From: Pectinophora gossypiella
Taxonomy: Eukaryota > Arthropoda > Insecta > Lepidoptera > Gelechiidae
Assembly (NCBI RefSeq): GCF_024362695.1
Contig: NC_065419.1
Span: 15,004,678 to 15,068,677, forward strand
Direction of reading: 5' to 3'
Length of the DNA stretch: 64,000 nt
Under the pieces are notes generated by a model, which saw only the letters and a program-made list of their open reading frames with translations, was not told the origin of the DNA and searched no databases. The first letter of the stretch is position 1. Each line of letters begins with the position of its first letter. Both the position numbers and the translations under genes were made by a program. This document shows positions 51,881-62,300 of the stretch, piece after piece.

Positions 51881-53540
51881 AGTCTACCCGGTAAGGGATT
51901 GAATAGGTACGTGTGTGAGTTTATAACTGTCTATAGGTCCAAAAATATGGTCAAAGTCAAGCGAAGGCAGGACAAGTCGCTAGTTAGTATTTATTTAACA
52001 AAATAGCTCAATGGAATTCGTCAGAATTTTGCGGTTTATTGTTTTCGTAAGTAAGAAAATATGTGTATAATGGGTACCTATACATGCATAGTATGTTGAT
52101 CGATATGCGTTTGCGCTTACCCACAATTTACATTCTGATTCACAACAGTTAATCATGCTCTTGTAAATTGACGGGACGTATTCGGTAACATTTCGAAAAG
52201 GACGTACCTACCTACTTAGTAGTTTTTGTGGTCAATAAGCAATAGTAAAAAGTTCTGTGAATTTCTGTTTCATCATTTAAAAGGTGAGGTACCTATCTAA
52301 GTATAAAAAAAAATATAACTGCACAATTATCTTATTAACATACCCGTTTTGCTTTCTTTTTGTACCTAATTGTTTTGTGAAAATTTCAAATGATGTTGAT
52401 GTGTGTGTGTGTGTGGTGATGATATGTCTTGTTTTTGTGTGTGGCGTCCTTTTGTAATAAATTATTTATTCTATTTTATTAAAATAGATATTACCACATA
52501 ATTCGACTTTATTGAGTTAGAATTCATGTTTGGATCATGGATCGTGTGCGGTTAATGGATATAACATGGAACTTAAACATAGCCGGCGAATAGGGTCTGT
52601 TGTATCACGATGCTATGTGTTGGACGATCATGTATTTGTAGGATTAGATTCCCCCCCTACCGGGCTGGTTCGGTCCGATTTGCCTATCAGGGTGACTATC
52701 TCAATCATACGAGACTCTAAGCTACTTAATCCTTTTCAAATTCTGACATTGAGTTTTGTCCTCTTCTATCTAGGTGATTACCAAGCTCAGCAACCCTGGC
52801 ATCAGGGTACGTCCCCACCGGGATTCGAACACTTCACACACATTCGAATTTGTTTATTTTCGTTAATCGATCCACTTCGTCTTCGTCACTGATAACTGGT
52901 TTATTTCAATGCAATCACTGTTTAATTATCAATAATATTATCGATTACATTTAATTCAATTGATGACCGTGGCATTTACCTATCAAAAAAGATCCATCAA
53001 AGTCAAATTCAAAAATAACTTTATTCAGTAGGTAACATAGTTACACTTTAATCGCCATTTTTTGCATAACGAACGTCTCATCCGCCTAAAACTACTTGCA
53101 GCTTCTCACAACCTGTATAGCAGAGGAAAAGAAGCTGCAAGAAAAACCTCGGTTTGACGAAATCTACCTCCATCATCAATTGAAGTCGAATTCACACTAC
53201 TTATATTAATTATTTATTTACTTTTTCACGCCAAACCGCTGGACCAATTTGGATAAAAAATGTCACAGAAAAATACTTTCAAGGATATCCTAAAACACGA
53301 CGTTTTATGACGAATAAGTCATGTTCTTAATAATTATTTTGCCAAAGTGAATCGCGGATGATTGATCGTATTTCTGTTGCCTCCAGGTTTCAACTAAATG
53401 AGTGATGCTTCCACCCAGCGCAAGACAAAGCCCGTGCGGCGTCAACGATCAATATACCAGGTAAACTCTAATGCAAATATCTTTATTCAATTGGTAAAAA
53501 CGTTACACTTGGAATCGTCAACAGGGTAGTTTCCAACTAG
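51881..53540. other. Intergenic region with repeat fragments
   Basis: A short (GT)n is at 52397-52415. An SINE S2 fragment is at 52775-52835 (AAGCTCAGCAACCCTGGCAT, CCCCACCGGGATTCGAACAC). A minus-strand LINE tail is at 52990-53075 (AAAAATAACTTTATTCAGTA) and another at 53472-53525. The open frame at 52530-52892 runs into the SINE and is not a gene. Confidence 0.5.
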
Positions 53541-53648
53541 AGGGTTAAAATGGCCACATCGAAGCAATTCATCTAAGAAAGCAATATTGCTATTTGACAT
53601 TGCTTTTTTAGATGAATGGCTTCGATATGGACTTTTTAACCCCCCTGA
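53540..53648. mobile_element. Palindromic MITE family A, short copy
   Basis: GAGGGTTAAAATGGCCACAT and GCAATTCATCTAAGAAAGCA on the left mirror TTTTTAGATGAATGGCTTCG and GGACTTTTTAACCCCCCT on the right. The internal spacer is reduced to about 15 bp. Confidence 0.75.
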
Positions 53649-53821
53649 TTACCAGTACCGCATGGGCCATTCATCATGTCCTTACAATTTCGTACCAAAA
53701 GTGGCTGCAAGTTATCATCCCTTGGCTCTGCCCGTCACATTGGGGAATTTAGAGTCAACATGCGCGTTTTTTTTTGTGTAATAATGAATTAATAAAAAGC
53801 TGCTACTGCTATCTTCTTCAA

Positions 53822-54130
53822 TCATGTGGATGGTGAGGTGGATTACCAAACTCATCAACCCTGGTGTCAGGGTTATTATTGAGACAAAGGCCCCTGATCG
53901 ACTCATGTAACGACTACGTAATTACATCAGTAAGTAGTAACCGGGATCTTAAATAATTATGTAGTCGTTATAAATATTAACCATGTCAGGGGCCTTTGGC
54001 GGCTCAATAGTAACCCTGCACCAGGGTTGGTGAGGTCAATGATCTCACAACCCACACGAGAGAAGAAAACCGGGACCAACGGTTTAACGTGCCTTCCGAA
54101 TAACGGATCTATCGGCGGTCATGCTAGGTA
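53822..54130. mobile_element. Inverted pair of SINE S2 bodies
   Basis: 53830-53910 (GGTGAGGTGGATTACCAAAC, CAACCCTGGTGTCAGGGTTA, AAAGGCCCCTGATCG) is mirrored by 53985-54045 (GTCAGGGGCCTTTGGCGGCT, AACCCTGCACCAGGGTTGGT). Together they form a long imperfect palindrome around 53945. 54060-54125 continues the plus copy. Confidence 0.6.
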
Positions 54131-54159
54131 TGAGAATTCTTTCAATCAGCGGTTGTCAT

Positions 54160-54470
54160 GCCATAGAATAAGGAATAATACTACGTATGTATAGAACGGC
54201 AACTCTCCGCCCCCCACCAGTGGCTGAGCTAGGTTTACCACAACCCCCCCCCCCCCCCCCCCCCCTCGAACACAGTTTAGTCTTGAATCGTGAAGGCTGT
54301 ACGCGGACCATTGTTCTAATTTTTTATCAGTTTAGTAAAAAAAAATGTTCGAATTTTGAAATTGAACGCCGATGTTCTTTCGTTTCAACATAATCAACAC
54401 ACAGTTGCGCGTGTTGATAATGTCAATAGTATGTAGTGTCTGTGTAAAACGAGGTTGTTTGTATGTGTCC
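54160..54470 (+). repeat. Repeat family F, upstream of IPMK exon
   Basis: It contains ATAGAATAAGGAATAATACT, a C22 run (54244-54265), CAGTTTAGTCTTGAATCGTG, CGATGTTCTTTCGTTTC and TGTCTGTGTAAAACGAGGTT. It matches 47445-47835. About 40 bp separate its end from the acceptor at 54508. Confidence 0.65.
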
Positions 54471-54544
54471 GGGGTGTGGTTATGTTACCAAAATTCCTGA
54501 CGTTACAGGTGCACTACGGGCTCCCGCGCGTGCGCGACGAGAAC

Positions 54545-57500
54545 ATGGCGACGCCGCTGCCGCTGCCCACGGACCCCGCCTCGCTGCAGGCGTACACGCT
54601 GCAGGTCGCCGGCCACATGAGCACGCAGAACAACAAGTATCTCGGTACGTAACAGTTTACTATACGATACGTAGACAATGGCCCCGATTCCTGCAGACAC
54701 CTCCCAATTTTATTTTAAGTTATAGCCGTCATTTTCTTTTCCGTCGAAAAGGAAAGGGACGGATGATTGACAGCTCTTAATTTTAGGAAGAATGAGTAAA
54801 TGAATGAATAGCCCGGGCGAATCAAAAAGGTATCTCGCTGGTATGCAAACCGTTGTGTGTGCTGTCAACTTAATTCTGTCGGGTTATTGGCTAATGTAAC
54901 ATTTTTAGACGGTTGTTTTAGATTTGTGCTTAAAATTGACGTGTGTTCCATAAATTTTATGCTTGTCGATTACCCGTCCCTTTCCTTTTCGGCGGATAAG
55001 AAAATGACAGATATAACTTAAAATAAAATTAGATGGTATTTACAGGAATTAGCACCAATCTGAGACTAACCATATTCGATGGGCGAATGAGAATGCCTAT
55101 TGGGGACAAGGGCAGATCAAGGGGAGTGGGGGGGGGGGGGGGGGTGACATGGGTAGCTACTGCAATTTTATGTAATTCTCTACAGAGAAACGGCTTAGGC
55201 TGTTTGCGATCTGGTGGAACCTCCCTTTAAAAAGCCCACATCAAAGCTATTCCTTTTATCTACAAAAGCAATATTGCTAGTTGACTTTTCTTGACATTGC
55301 GCACTTTTATATGCGAGCTGTGATCGGTCGATTCGATAATGCACTTCTCCGCTCCGCTCATATCTATCCCCTCCGCTCCGCACCTTCTGTCCGCTTCAGT
55401 GCCTTTCCGCTGTTAGTAGGAATGCACCCTGGTCGTTGTCCTTCTGCTTATAGTGCTGTGTACTGAGAACTGATATCTTTCTAACGTCACTCACTGATTG
55501 TTTTTTAAACATCCAGATTGGGAATCGAACCCAGCACCTCTGAATCGTCTGTTTTCAATGTGATATCTATACATGGCCGTGAAATTCCAGGTGTTCTCCA
55601 ATGCAACAACGGCACGATCCTCAAACCGATCATCAAAGAGTCACAGAAGCGAGAGATAGACTTCTACACGCGCCTGTCCACCTCCAATCTACCCGACCTC
55701 GTTGAACTACGTCAATACACGCCCACGTACTACGGGTGTCGCAGGTTTACGTACAACGGCCATGAGCAAGAGTACATTGTGTTGGAAAACTTGTGTGATA
55801 GGATGTTGGAGCCTTGTATTATGGATGTTAAGATTGGTGAGTGTTTGAAGATTGTACTTAGTTCAGCTTGCGATGGATGTACCTCTGACTACCCCAATTA
55901 GCTTATGTGTATTGAACACCTGTTATATTTCTTTCAGGTAAAAGAACATGGGACCCTTTAGCAACAGAAGAGAAAATCCTCAGCGAACAGAACAAATACC
56001 GCGAATGTAAACAGCAACTTGGGTTCTGCATCCCGGGGTACCAGGTGCACTCGCTGCCGGGAGGCAAGCTGCTGCGCTTTGGGAAGGACCACGGAAAGAG
56101 GCTGCACGGACATATGGTCGTTGCTGGTACGTCACAAAAAAAATGTGCGCGACGAGCGTCAACTCAAATGACAATGGCTTTTTGGCGGGAAACCGGAACG
56201 GGGCGGTTGCTTTCTTCATTGAATAATCTAAATAATTAATACGAAGTGGTGTTTTGTAGTTAATAATCGCATTAAGTTAGTCGGAAAACATTCGCGACAA
56301 TGTTATTATATCGGAGTATTCGGTGGACAAAGTGTATCTACCTATTTTCGCTTCGTGCCAACAAGCCGCTTCATAACTCAAAAGTTTATGCGGACTTTTG
56401 AGTTAATTCGTTTGGGGTTCCGAGTAGGAGTCTGCTCCGAGGGTGGGGGCTTAGGTTTCATCATCATCAGACATGGCTGTATGGGCATAGTTTTGCCTTA
56501 CCCTTCGGGGAAAACCGAAACAAAAAATAAATCATATGACAGTTTGACACTTAATTTTTTTTTGGCGGGAACGGGACAGTTGCTTTCTTCATTGAATAAT
56601 CTAAATAATTAATAAGTACGAAGTGGTGTTTTGTGGTTAATGACTTGACCACCCCGACTGGGAATGTAATCCTGAGCGTATGTAATGTATTTGTAGCATC
56701 TTATTTTTTTTTACTTCCATTTATTTTCAGCGATAAGAAAGTTCCTGAACGGCACAACCTTCCTATGCCGGTCGTTGGTGCTGGCACTGTTGTCTCGATT
56801 GTGGAAGATCCAGCGCTGGGCGGCGCGGCAGCGATCCTTGAAACTGTACTCCGCCTCGCTGCTGCTGGTGTACGACGCCGCGCGGCTGAGGGACTGCTGC
56901 CCTGATAACGACACGTATGTATACACATAGCTCTCCTATGGTCCAGTAGTTAGAACGATATGAAAGTTCAGGTTCGATTCCAAACTCACCTTGTGAGACT
57001 GTCTTTTATTTATTTCGGCGGTGTTTGAATGGCCTGATTGTTCGCAAAAAGTAAGATGATGGAAGGCACCTTAAGCCGTTGGTCCGTGCCCAGCAGTGGG
57101 ATGTATATGAACTGTTCTGTCAGACGTAAAAGTCTCACTGCTGGGCGCGACCTTCTTCCTTTCAATTAATTGGACTATACTTCTCCTTCGCGCACTCGAA
57201 TGTTCTATGCCGTCTGATTTCATAAAAAAAAATGTTCAATAAGTATTTAGTTATTCGTTAATTAACAATTAAATTACGAAAAATCAATTATTTAATTAAA
57301 TAATTTTATACAGCATGCTGTGTCGCGCACAGCCCGCGGCGCGACGCGCCTCCATCCACTCCATCAGCCCCGACGCCGGCTCCAACTTCAGCGGCCAGCT
57401 CACCGCCAAAGGCCCAACTTATAAGAGAGTCAACGCAGTCCCCATCAGCCCCCTATCCTTAGCGCACTCCAGCTTCACTCCTCCCTCGCCTATCCACTCC

Positions 57501-57788
57501 CCTTGGACAGAGGCCCTGGACAAACTACACCATAACCACTCCTTTGACCATAATTATGAAGATAAGCTTTCTAAAATCAAAATGAACTACAGAGCGCAGT
57601 TAGAACAACTATCAGACGACACTCCTACCCCCAACCCGTGGGGAACAGTTAAGATCATCGACTTCGCACACGCCTTCTTCAATGAAGATGACCAAATGGG
57701 TTTAGACGAGAATTTCAAAGAGGGCATAGACAACTTCGTTGCGATTTTCGAAGAGTTTTTGAGAGAGACAGACGATCAAGTATTTTGA
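54545..57788 (+). CDS. IPMK: Inositol polyphosphate multikinase (IPMK/Ipk2)
   Basis: It phosphorylates inositol tris- and tetrakisphosphates (and PIP2 in animals), feeding inositol pyrophosphate synthesis, mainly in the nucleus. Exons are 54545-54644, 55591-55836, 55938-56126, 56731-56914 and 57314-57788; all are GT-AG and in frame, giving 397 residues. Markers: LQVAGHMSTQNNKYLGVLQC near the start, REIDFYTRL, VELRQYTPTYYG, then the inositol-kinase signature PCIMDVKIG at the end of exon 2 (P-x3-D-x-K-x-G). KRTWDPLATEEKI resembles IPMK rather than IP6K. SASLLLVYDA is the SLL motif and VKIIDFAHAF carries the metal-binding Asp. The stop is after DDQVF. The frame is open upstream of the ATG to an acceptor at 54508, so the start may lie in an earlier exon. 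Poly(A) signal: 57916-57921. Confidence 0.93.
54645..55590 (+). other. IPMK intron 1 with MITEs
   Basis: MITE B occupies 54678-55062, a G17 run lies at 55128-55144, and a diverged MITE A half lies at 55225-55320. 55505-55530 (TGGGAATCGAACCCAGC) is a tRNA-like remnant. No coding sequence is seen. Confidence 0.6.
54678..55062. mobile_element. MITE family B, full length
   Basis: The left end TGGCCCCGATTCCTGCAGAC is mirrored by the right end TTTACAGGAATTAGCACCAA. The inner arms CGTCGAAAAGGAAAGGGACG and CGTCCCTTTCCTTTTCGGCG are complementary. It has no ORF. The long central spacer contains GGCGAATCAAAAAGGTATCT. Confidence 0.75.
56127..56730 (+). repeat. IPMK intron 3 with a local duplication
   Basis: A ~70-bp segment (56171-56250: TGGCGGGAA, CGGTTGCTTTCTTCATTGAA, TAATCTAAATAATTAATA, CGAAGTGGTGTTTTGT) is repeated at 56563-56635. 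Between the copies is a short RTE-like piece (CATCATCATCAGACATGGCT). Confidence 0.7.
56915..57313 (+). other. IPMK intron 4
   Basis: It contains a tRNA-like/SINE remnant (56935-57115, with CTATGGTCCAGTAGTTAGAA, GGTTCGATTCC and TGCCCAGCAGTGGGATGTAT). No other feature is seen. Confidence 0.5.
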
Positions 57789-57915
57789 TTGGATCCTAAT
57801 GTTGTGTAAACAATTTAAATATTGTCCCTTGGTCTTGACGTACATAGTAATTGTAAGAATCTTTATTTATTACGTATTATAATGTACATAATGTAATGTT
57901 TTATAATGAACTTAA

Positions 57916-57921
57916 AATAAA
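57916..57921 (+). terminator. IPMK poly(A) signal
   Basis: AATAAA lies 128 bp after the IPMK stop. Confidence 0.7.
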
Positions 57922-57924
57922 TAC

Positions 57925-59300
57925 AAAAGTTCGCTTTATAAATATTTATTTTCGAAATCAGCCAAAATTATTTTCCCAAATAAAATAAAAATTACCTATA
58001 AACTTAAATATACCTCTAGTATGAAAATCAAATAATTATTGTGGCACACCCAGCCGAACGAATTATTTTCATTAGTTCATATATTCACATCGAAATTATT
58101 AGCTTGCCGGAAATGGAAAATAAAATATTTAAATATATTGTATAATATTACCATTTTTATACATAAATTGAATGGCTAACATTTACAAAAATAGTGGTTA
58201 TACTTTGTTTAACAGTCTGTGGTAGCATCCTTTCTCATAGCTAAAGGAGGACCTGCATCCATTGTCTAAATTAACATTATTCTGTACTACAATTGTATTC
58301 ACGAATACCAATAAATTATCCTACGCCATTGGGAAACTGAATAACATTAAAATTTGTTCCGAAAGTCGTAGAATAATGACTAGGATTTATTGAATATAGT
58401 CCCACTAGTACAGCACTTTTTGTTTCTAGATTTTGCATTGTTAAATTGGCCTGGTAAAGCTGACTTTATTTTCCGTCTGTGACAAGATGAGGCCAACTGC
58501 ACAACGAATCTAAAATTACGCTACAAGGTACATTTTCCATCGAAGCAGAGAAAATATAAACTGATCACTTTGAATTAACTAGGTGCAATTTTACCTTTAT
58601 ATTCTTGTTATACTAGGTGATTTCTGTCTGCTTTGATGCAAATGCCTCTTCAGTTTTAATATTTTTGTCAAAACTATAGTTCCAATTTTTTTTTAGGAGT
58701 ATCATCGTCACGGAGCCCTCACTTTAACCGGGAATCAGTCCCAATACTCCATTTTAACATTATAAAAATATGTTCCATCTAAGTTACTAAGTCATTGTGC
58801 AAGTGGCCCGATTCCGTGTGAATATTACCCAACCGAGCCCGCGTTCGGATACCAAACAAAATTAATATAAGCATCAGTTAATCTAGTGTTATACAATGTA
58901 ATATACAACAACATTACAGAAATCAGTGATCTAGCACGAAATAAAGCACCTCTGTTAATTAGGGGCGATATTTTTTATAAGTATTTATAATCAATATATT
59001 TTTTTGTCAAATTTTTAACGCAATTTGTTTACAAAAAAGAAAACTTTACACACACATGGCAGAAGATTTTAACATTTTTATCTTAATTTAGGTCAAAATA
59101 TTATATCACATTTCATCCGAGTCCACAGTCCGCGGGCGGGGCCCGGCCGCGGTTTCACCGACAAAACCGGGCGAGGCCCCGCCGACACCCCGGGACGGGC
59201 GTCGTCGCCTCGACGAGCACGTCCGGCGGCAACACGTTGAGGTCACTATAGCAATGGAGGTATCGCCCGGCGGGCGCTGCCGCGGCGGCCGCGGCCGGCA
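57925..59300. other. Convergent 3' region between IPMK and the ZFAND4-like gene
   Basis: AT-rich with no coding signal and no repeat family from elsewhere in the window recognised. Much of it is probably the minus-strand gene's 3'UTR. A complement of AATAAA is present at about 58468-58473, but the true end is not identified. Confidence 0.4.
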
Positions 59301-62300
59301 CTATATCTTGGGCAGGCGCGGCGCGGGCGCGGGCAGCACCGGCGCCGCCTTGTAGTCGTAGGCGCAGCCGTGCACCTCCGCGTAGCGGTGCGGCGCGCAG
59401 AACTCCGCGCCGCAGCGGCAGCGGTGCAGCGTCGCGATGCTCAGGCGCTTGCGGCACAGCCCGCAGCGGGGCTTCTTGCGGGGCGCGGGCGCGGGGGCGG
59501 GCGCGGGGGCCAGCACGGGGGCGGGCGCGGGCGCGGGCGGCAGGTGCAGCCGCGAGCGGTGCTTGTGGCGCGCCAGCGGCGGCGGCGGCGGCGGCGCGTG
59601 CTGCTGTACGACAAATGCTCCAGTTACACTCGATCCCTCGTACAGACAATCTATAGCACCCTATGGTGCTTTAGTTTTATATATTCAATGATGGCCAATA
59701 ACCGTACTTCTCATACACAGGTATTTTAATATTTTTAATGTACGAGGTATCAATATCAAAGCTACACCGACAAGAGTGTGACTCCTAAATTAACGATGAT
59801 TATGATGGAAGTATACCATTGTTAAATTTCATTAAAATCTGTGTGAAAAAGTATAGAAACATCCATAGAACGTTCGTTTGTTTGTAAAAAAGAACATTTT
59901 TATAAATTGTCACGCGATCGCGTGTATAAGTAATAATAGTAGGAAGCGGGCGAAACAGCAAGTGTAGTTACCAGCTCGGGCGTGGAGAGCGAGAGCGGCG
60001 GGCGCGCTGCGGGCGGCAGCAGGCAGGCGCCGCAGCCGGCGGCGTGCAGCGACGACGCCGAGCGCGCCGCCGCGCGCCAGCCCGCGCCCGCGCTCGACAG
60101 CCCGCCTGCACACACCACAACACTTTATTATTTCACCACTAACATTTTACAACTTCATACGCATTTGATATCTAAAAATAATTAAGCAAAAGAAAAAAAG
60201 AGCACTTTCGATTTTATTGGCATGTCAACAGACTAAAAAGAAAACGTTCATTATACAATATCACTCGTTACCTATTTCATTTTGTGAAATTAACACTTCG
60301 GCTTTTTATCGAGCATTATTTATCTTCTATTTATTACTTTACAGAAATAAACTATTAAAATAACGCTTATTACACATTTTACGAAATAATCTTCAATTAC
60401 ACTTAAGTTTTGTAGGTTATATTTTTGCCGCCATTTTATTTTCTTTATATCTTCTTAAGACAAGGATTTTCATTCTACACAGCCAACTCGGTAGTTCCAA
60501 CTAAAATTGACTTAACTTTAACAAACAATTTTCTTTGCAAATGTATTGAGCCAGTCTGCCTATCAAGATGTAAATATTAGATTATTCTCTAAATTAATAA
60601 AAAGCGAATAATCAGAAAGCTATTTTAACTTTTTTGTTTATACAAAAAGAAGTTGTTGTCGTTACGACAGACGTACCATAGTCAGAAGCGAGCGAGGCCA
60701 GGTCGGGCGAGCGCGGTCGCCGCGCCTCCCGCCGCGACACCAGCAGCCCGCCAGAGACGCCGCCGGACACCTTCACTCTGGTACAATAATTAACATTTAT
60801 TTTAGTATTTTTTAGTTTATTATACAAATGTTTTAAATAGGCTAGTTTGAAAAGACAAGACCATATTATTCCATGAACTGTAGTTCAGTAAGACTGCAAC
60901 CATACCGGCTGTGTATCGCACCCGATGCGATATATGAACCGCGCCCCACGGCGTGCGAAGTATATCGAGAGTTTCAACCAATAGCCGCACCGAATGCTAT
61001 CTACGTGAATAGACGTCGTACGGCTATTGGTCAAAGTATTCGATACAATTTGCCGTATGCCGTGCAGAGTCTGCTGAGTTGGCGCGCGACGCGGTTGAGG
61101 TGCCTGTCTACGCAAGTTTACTTCATTTCGGCATGTGGTGCGTGATTAACGAAAAATATCGTCAAATCAAGAGTCAATTATACCACTAACAATTAAGTGC
61201 GAGAACACCTTAACAGTTGCTAAGTGTAAGATAAGGTTTTTTTAATTTGCCAGAAGATGCATGAAAAAAAAGGGAATTAATCAAAAAAATCAAATATGTA
61301 GCACACAGAGCCGTCCCGTACGGTCACGAGCATCAATATATGTACATTTTGGTACCATGTCACATGATTTTTGACAAATTGCTCTATAATGTCAAATATG
61401 TTAGTGCGATAGAGTCACAAAGTGGATACATTATATTGCTCATAATTGACAACATTTCAAATTTTTAAGCCGTGGTTTTTTTGTGCTATTTCGAAAGTAC
61501 TTGTTTAAATAGAAGACACGTATTTTTTTTTTCAAGATTTTTCCACTAGAAGTTACAAAAAATATTTTTTGAAAATTGGATTCTGCCATTGATAGAATGA
61601 AGGCAGTATAATGTAATGTACCTTTGCATGCGTATTTAAAACAAGTCGCAAACAAAGTATCATGTTATGTATGACATTTACTTTTTTTATAATTTTTATG
61701 TAAAGGTCTGAACTTATTATGCCTTCCTCTTCTGACCTCGTGGATTTTTCAATATATTTCTATTATTACTGAATTAAAAAATCTGAAAAAATGTGTTTTG
61801 TGTAAATCATAGAAATATCTCGAAATGGTTTTCGATTTAAGGCACCTTAGTAAAAATGAAATGTTGTCAATTGTGTGTGTGTGTGTGTTTGTTAATGTGT
61901 GTTTGAGTGTGTGTGTGTGCGTGTTACCTGTCGGCCGCCTGCAGCGGGCAGCGGCAGCGGCAGGGCTCGCACAGCGGCGCCAGCTCCGAGTACCCGCCGA
62001 ACTCCTCGTACTGCTCCACCACGCTGGGGACGGACAACGTCTCCTCGCTGCGGGTCTTCTGCATCTCCGCCGGCTCGCCTGCGGACGACACCACTGGGTT
62101 ACTAACTGCGTTACTTACTAATAAGTAGATTTAAGGGTAAGCATAATCACTTGATTTAAAGTGAGTCTAAGAAACCTAGCTGTGACATCTTTTGGACAGC
62201 TCGCGGCAAATAAGCGCGTTGTGTGGTCAATAATCGACCCCATCAACCCTGGTGTCTGGGTTACGGTTACTAATGAGCCGCCAAAGACCCCTGACAATGC

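Noticed and set aside
52530..52892. 120-codon open frame
   Set aside because: Its 3' part overlaps a SINE S2 fragment, so it is not a conserved gene.
54545..57788. Inositol hexakisphosphate kinase (IP6K)
   Set aside because: The shared family signature fits either, but QVAGHM, PCIMDVKIG followed by K-x-W-DP-x-A-x-EEKI, and the short interdomain regions match IPMK better.
59155..59729. Long overlapping open frames on both strands (up to 164 codons)
   Set aside because: They are shadows of the GC-rich last exon of the AN1 zinc-finger gene; only the 59603-59301 minus frame carries the zinc-finger motif.
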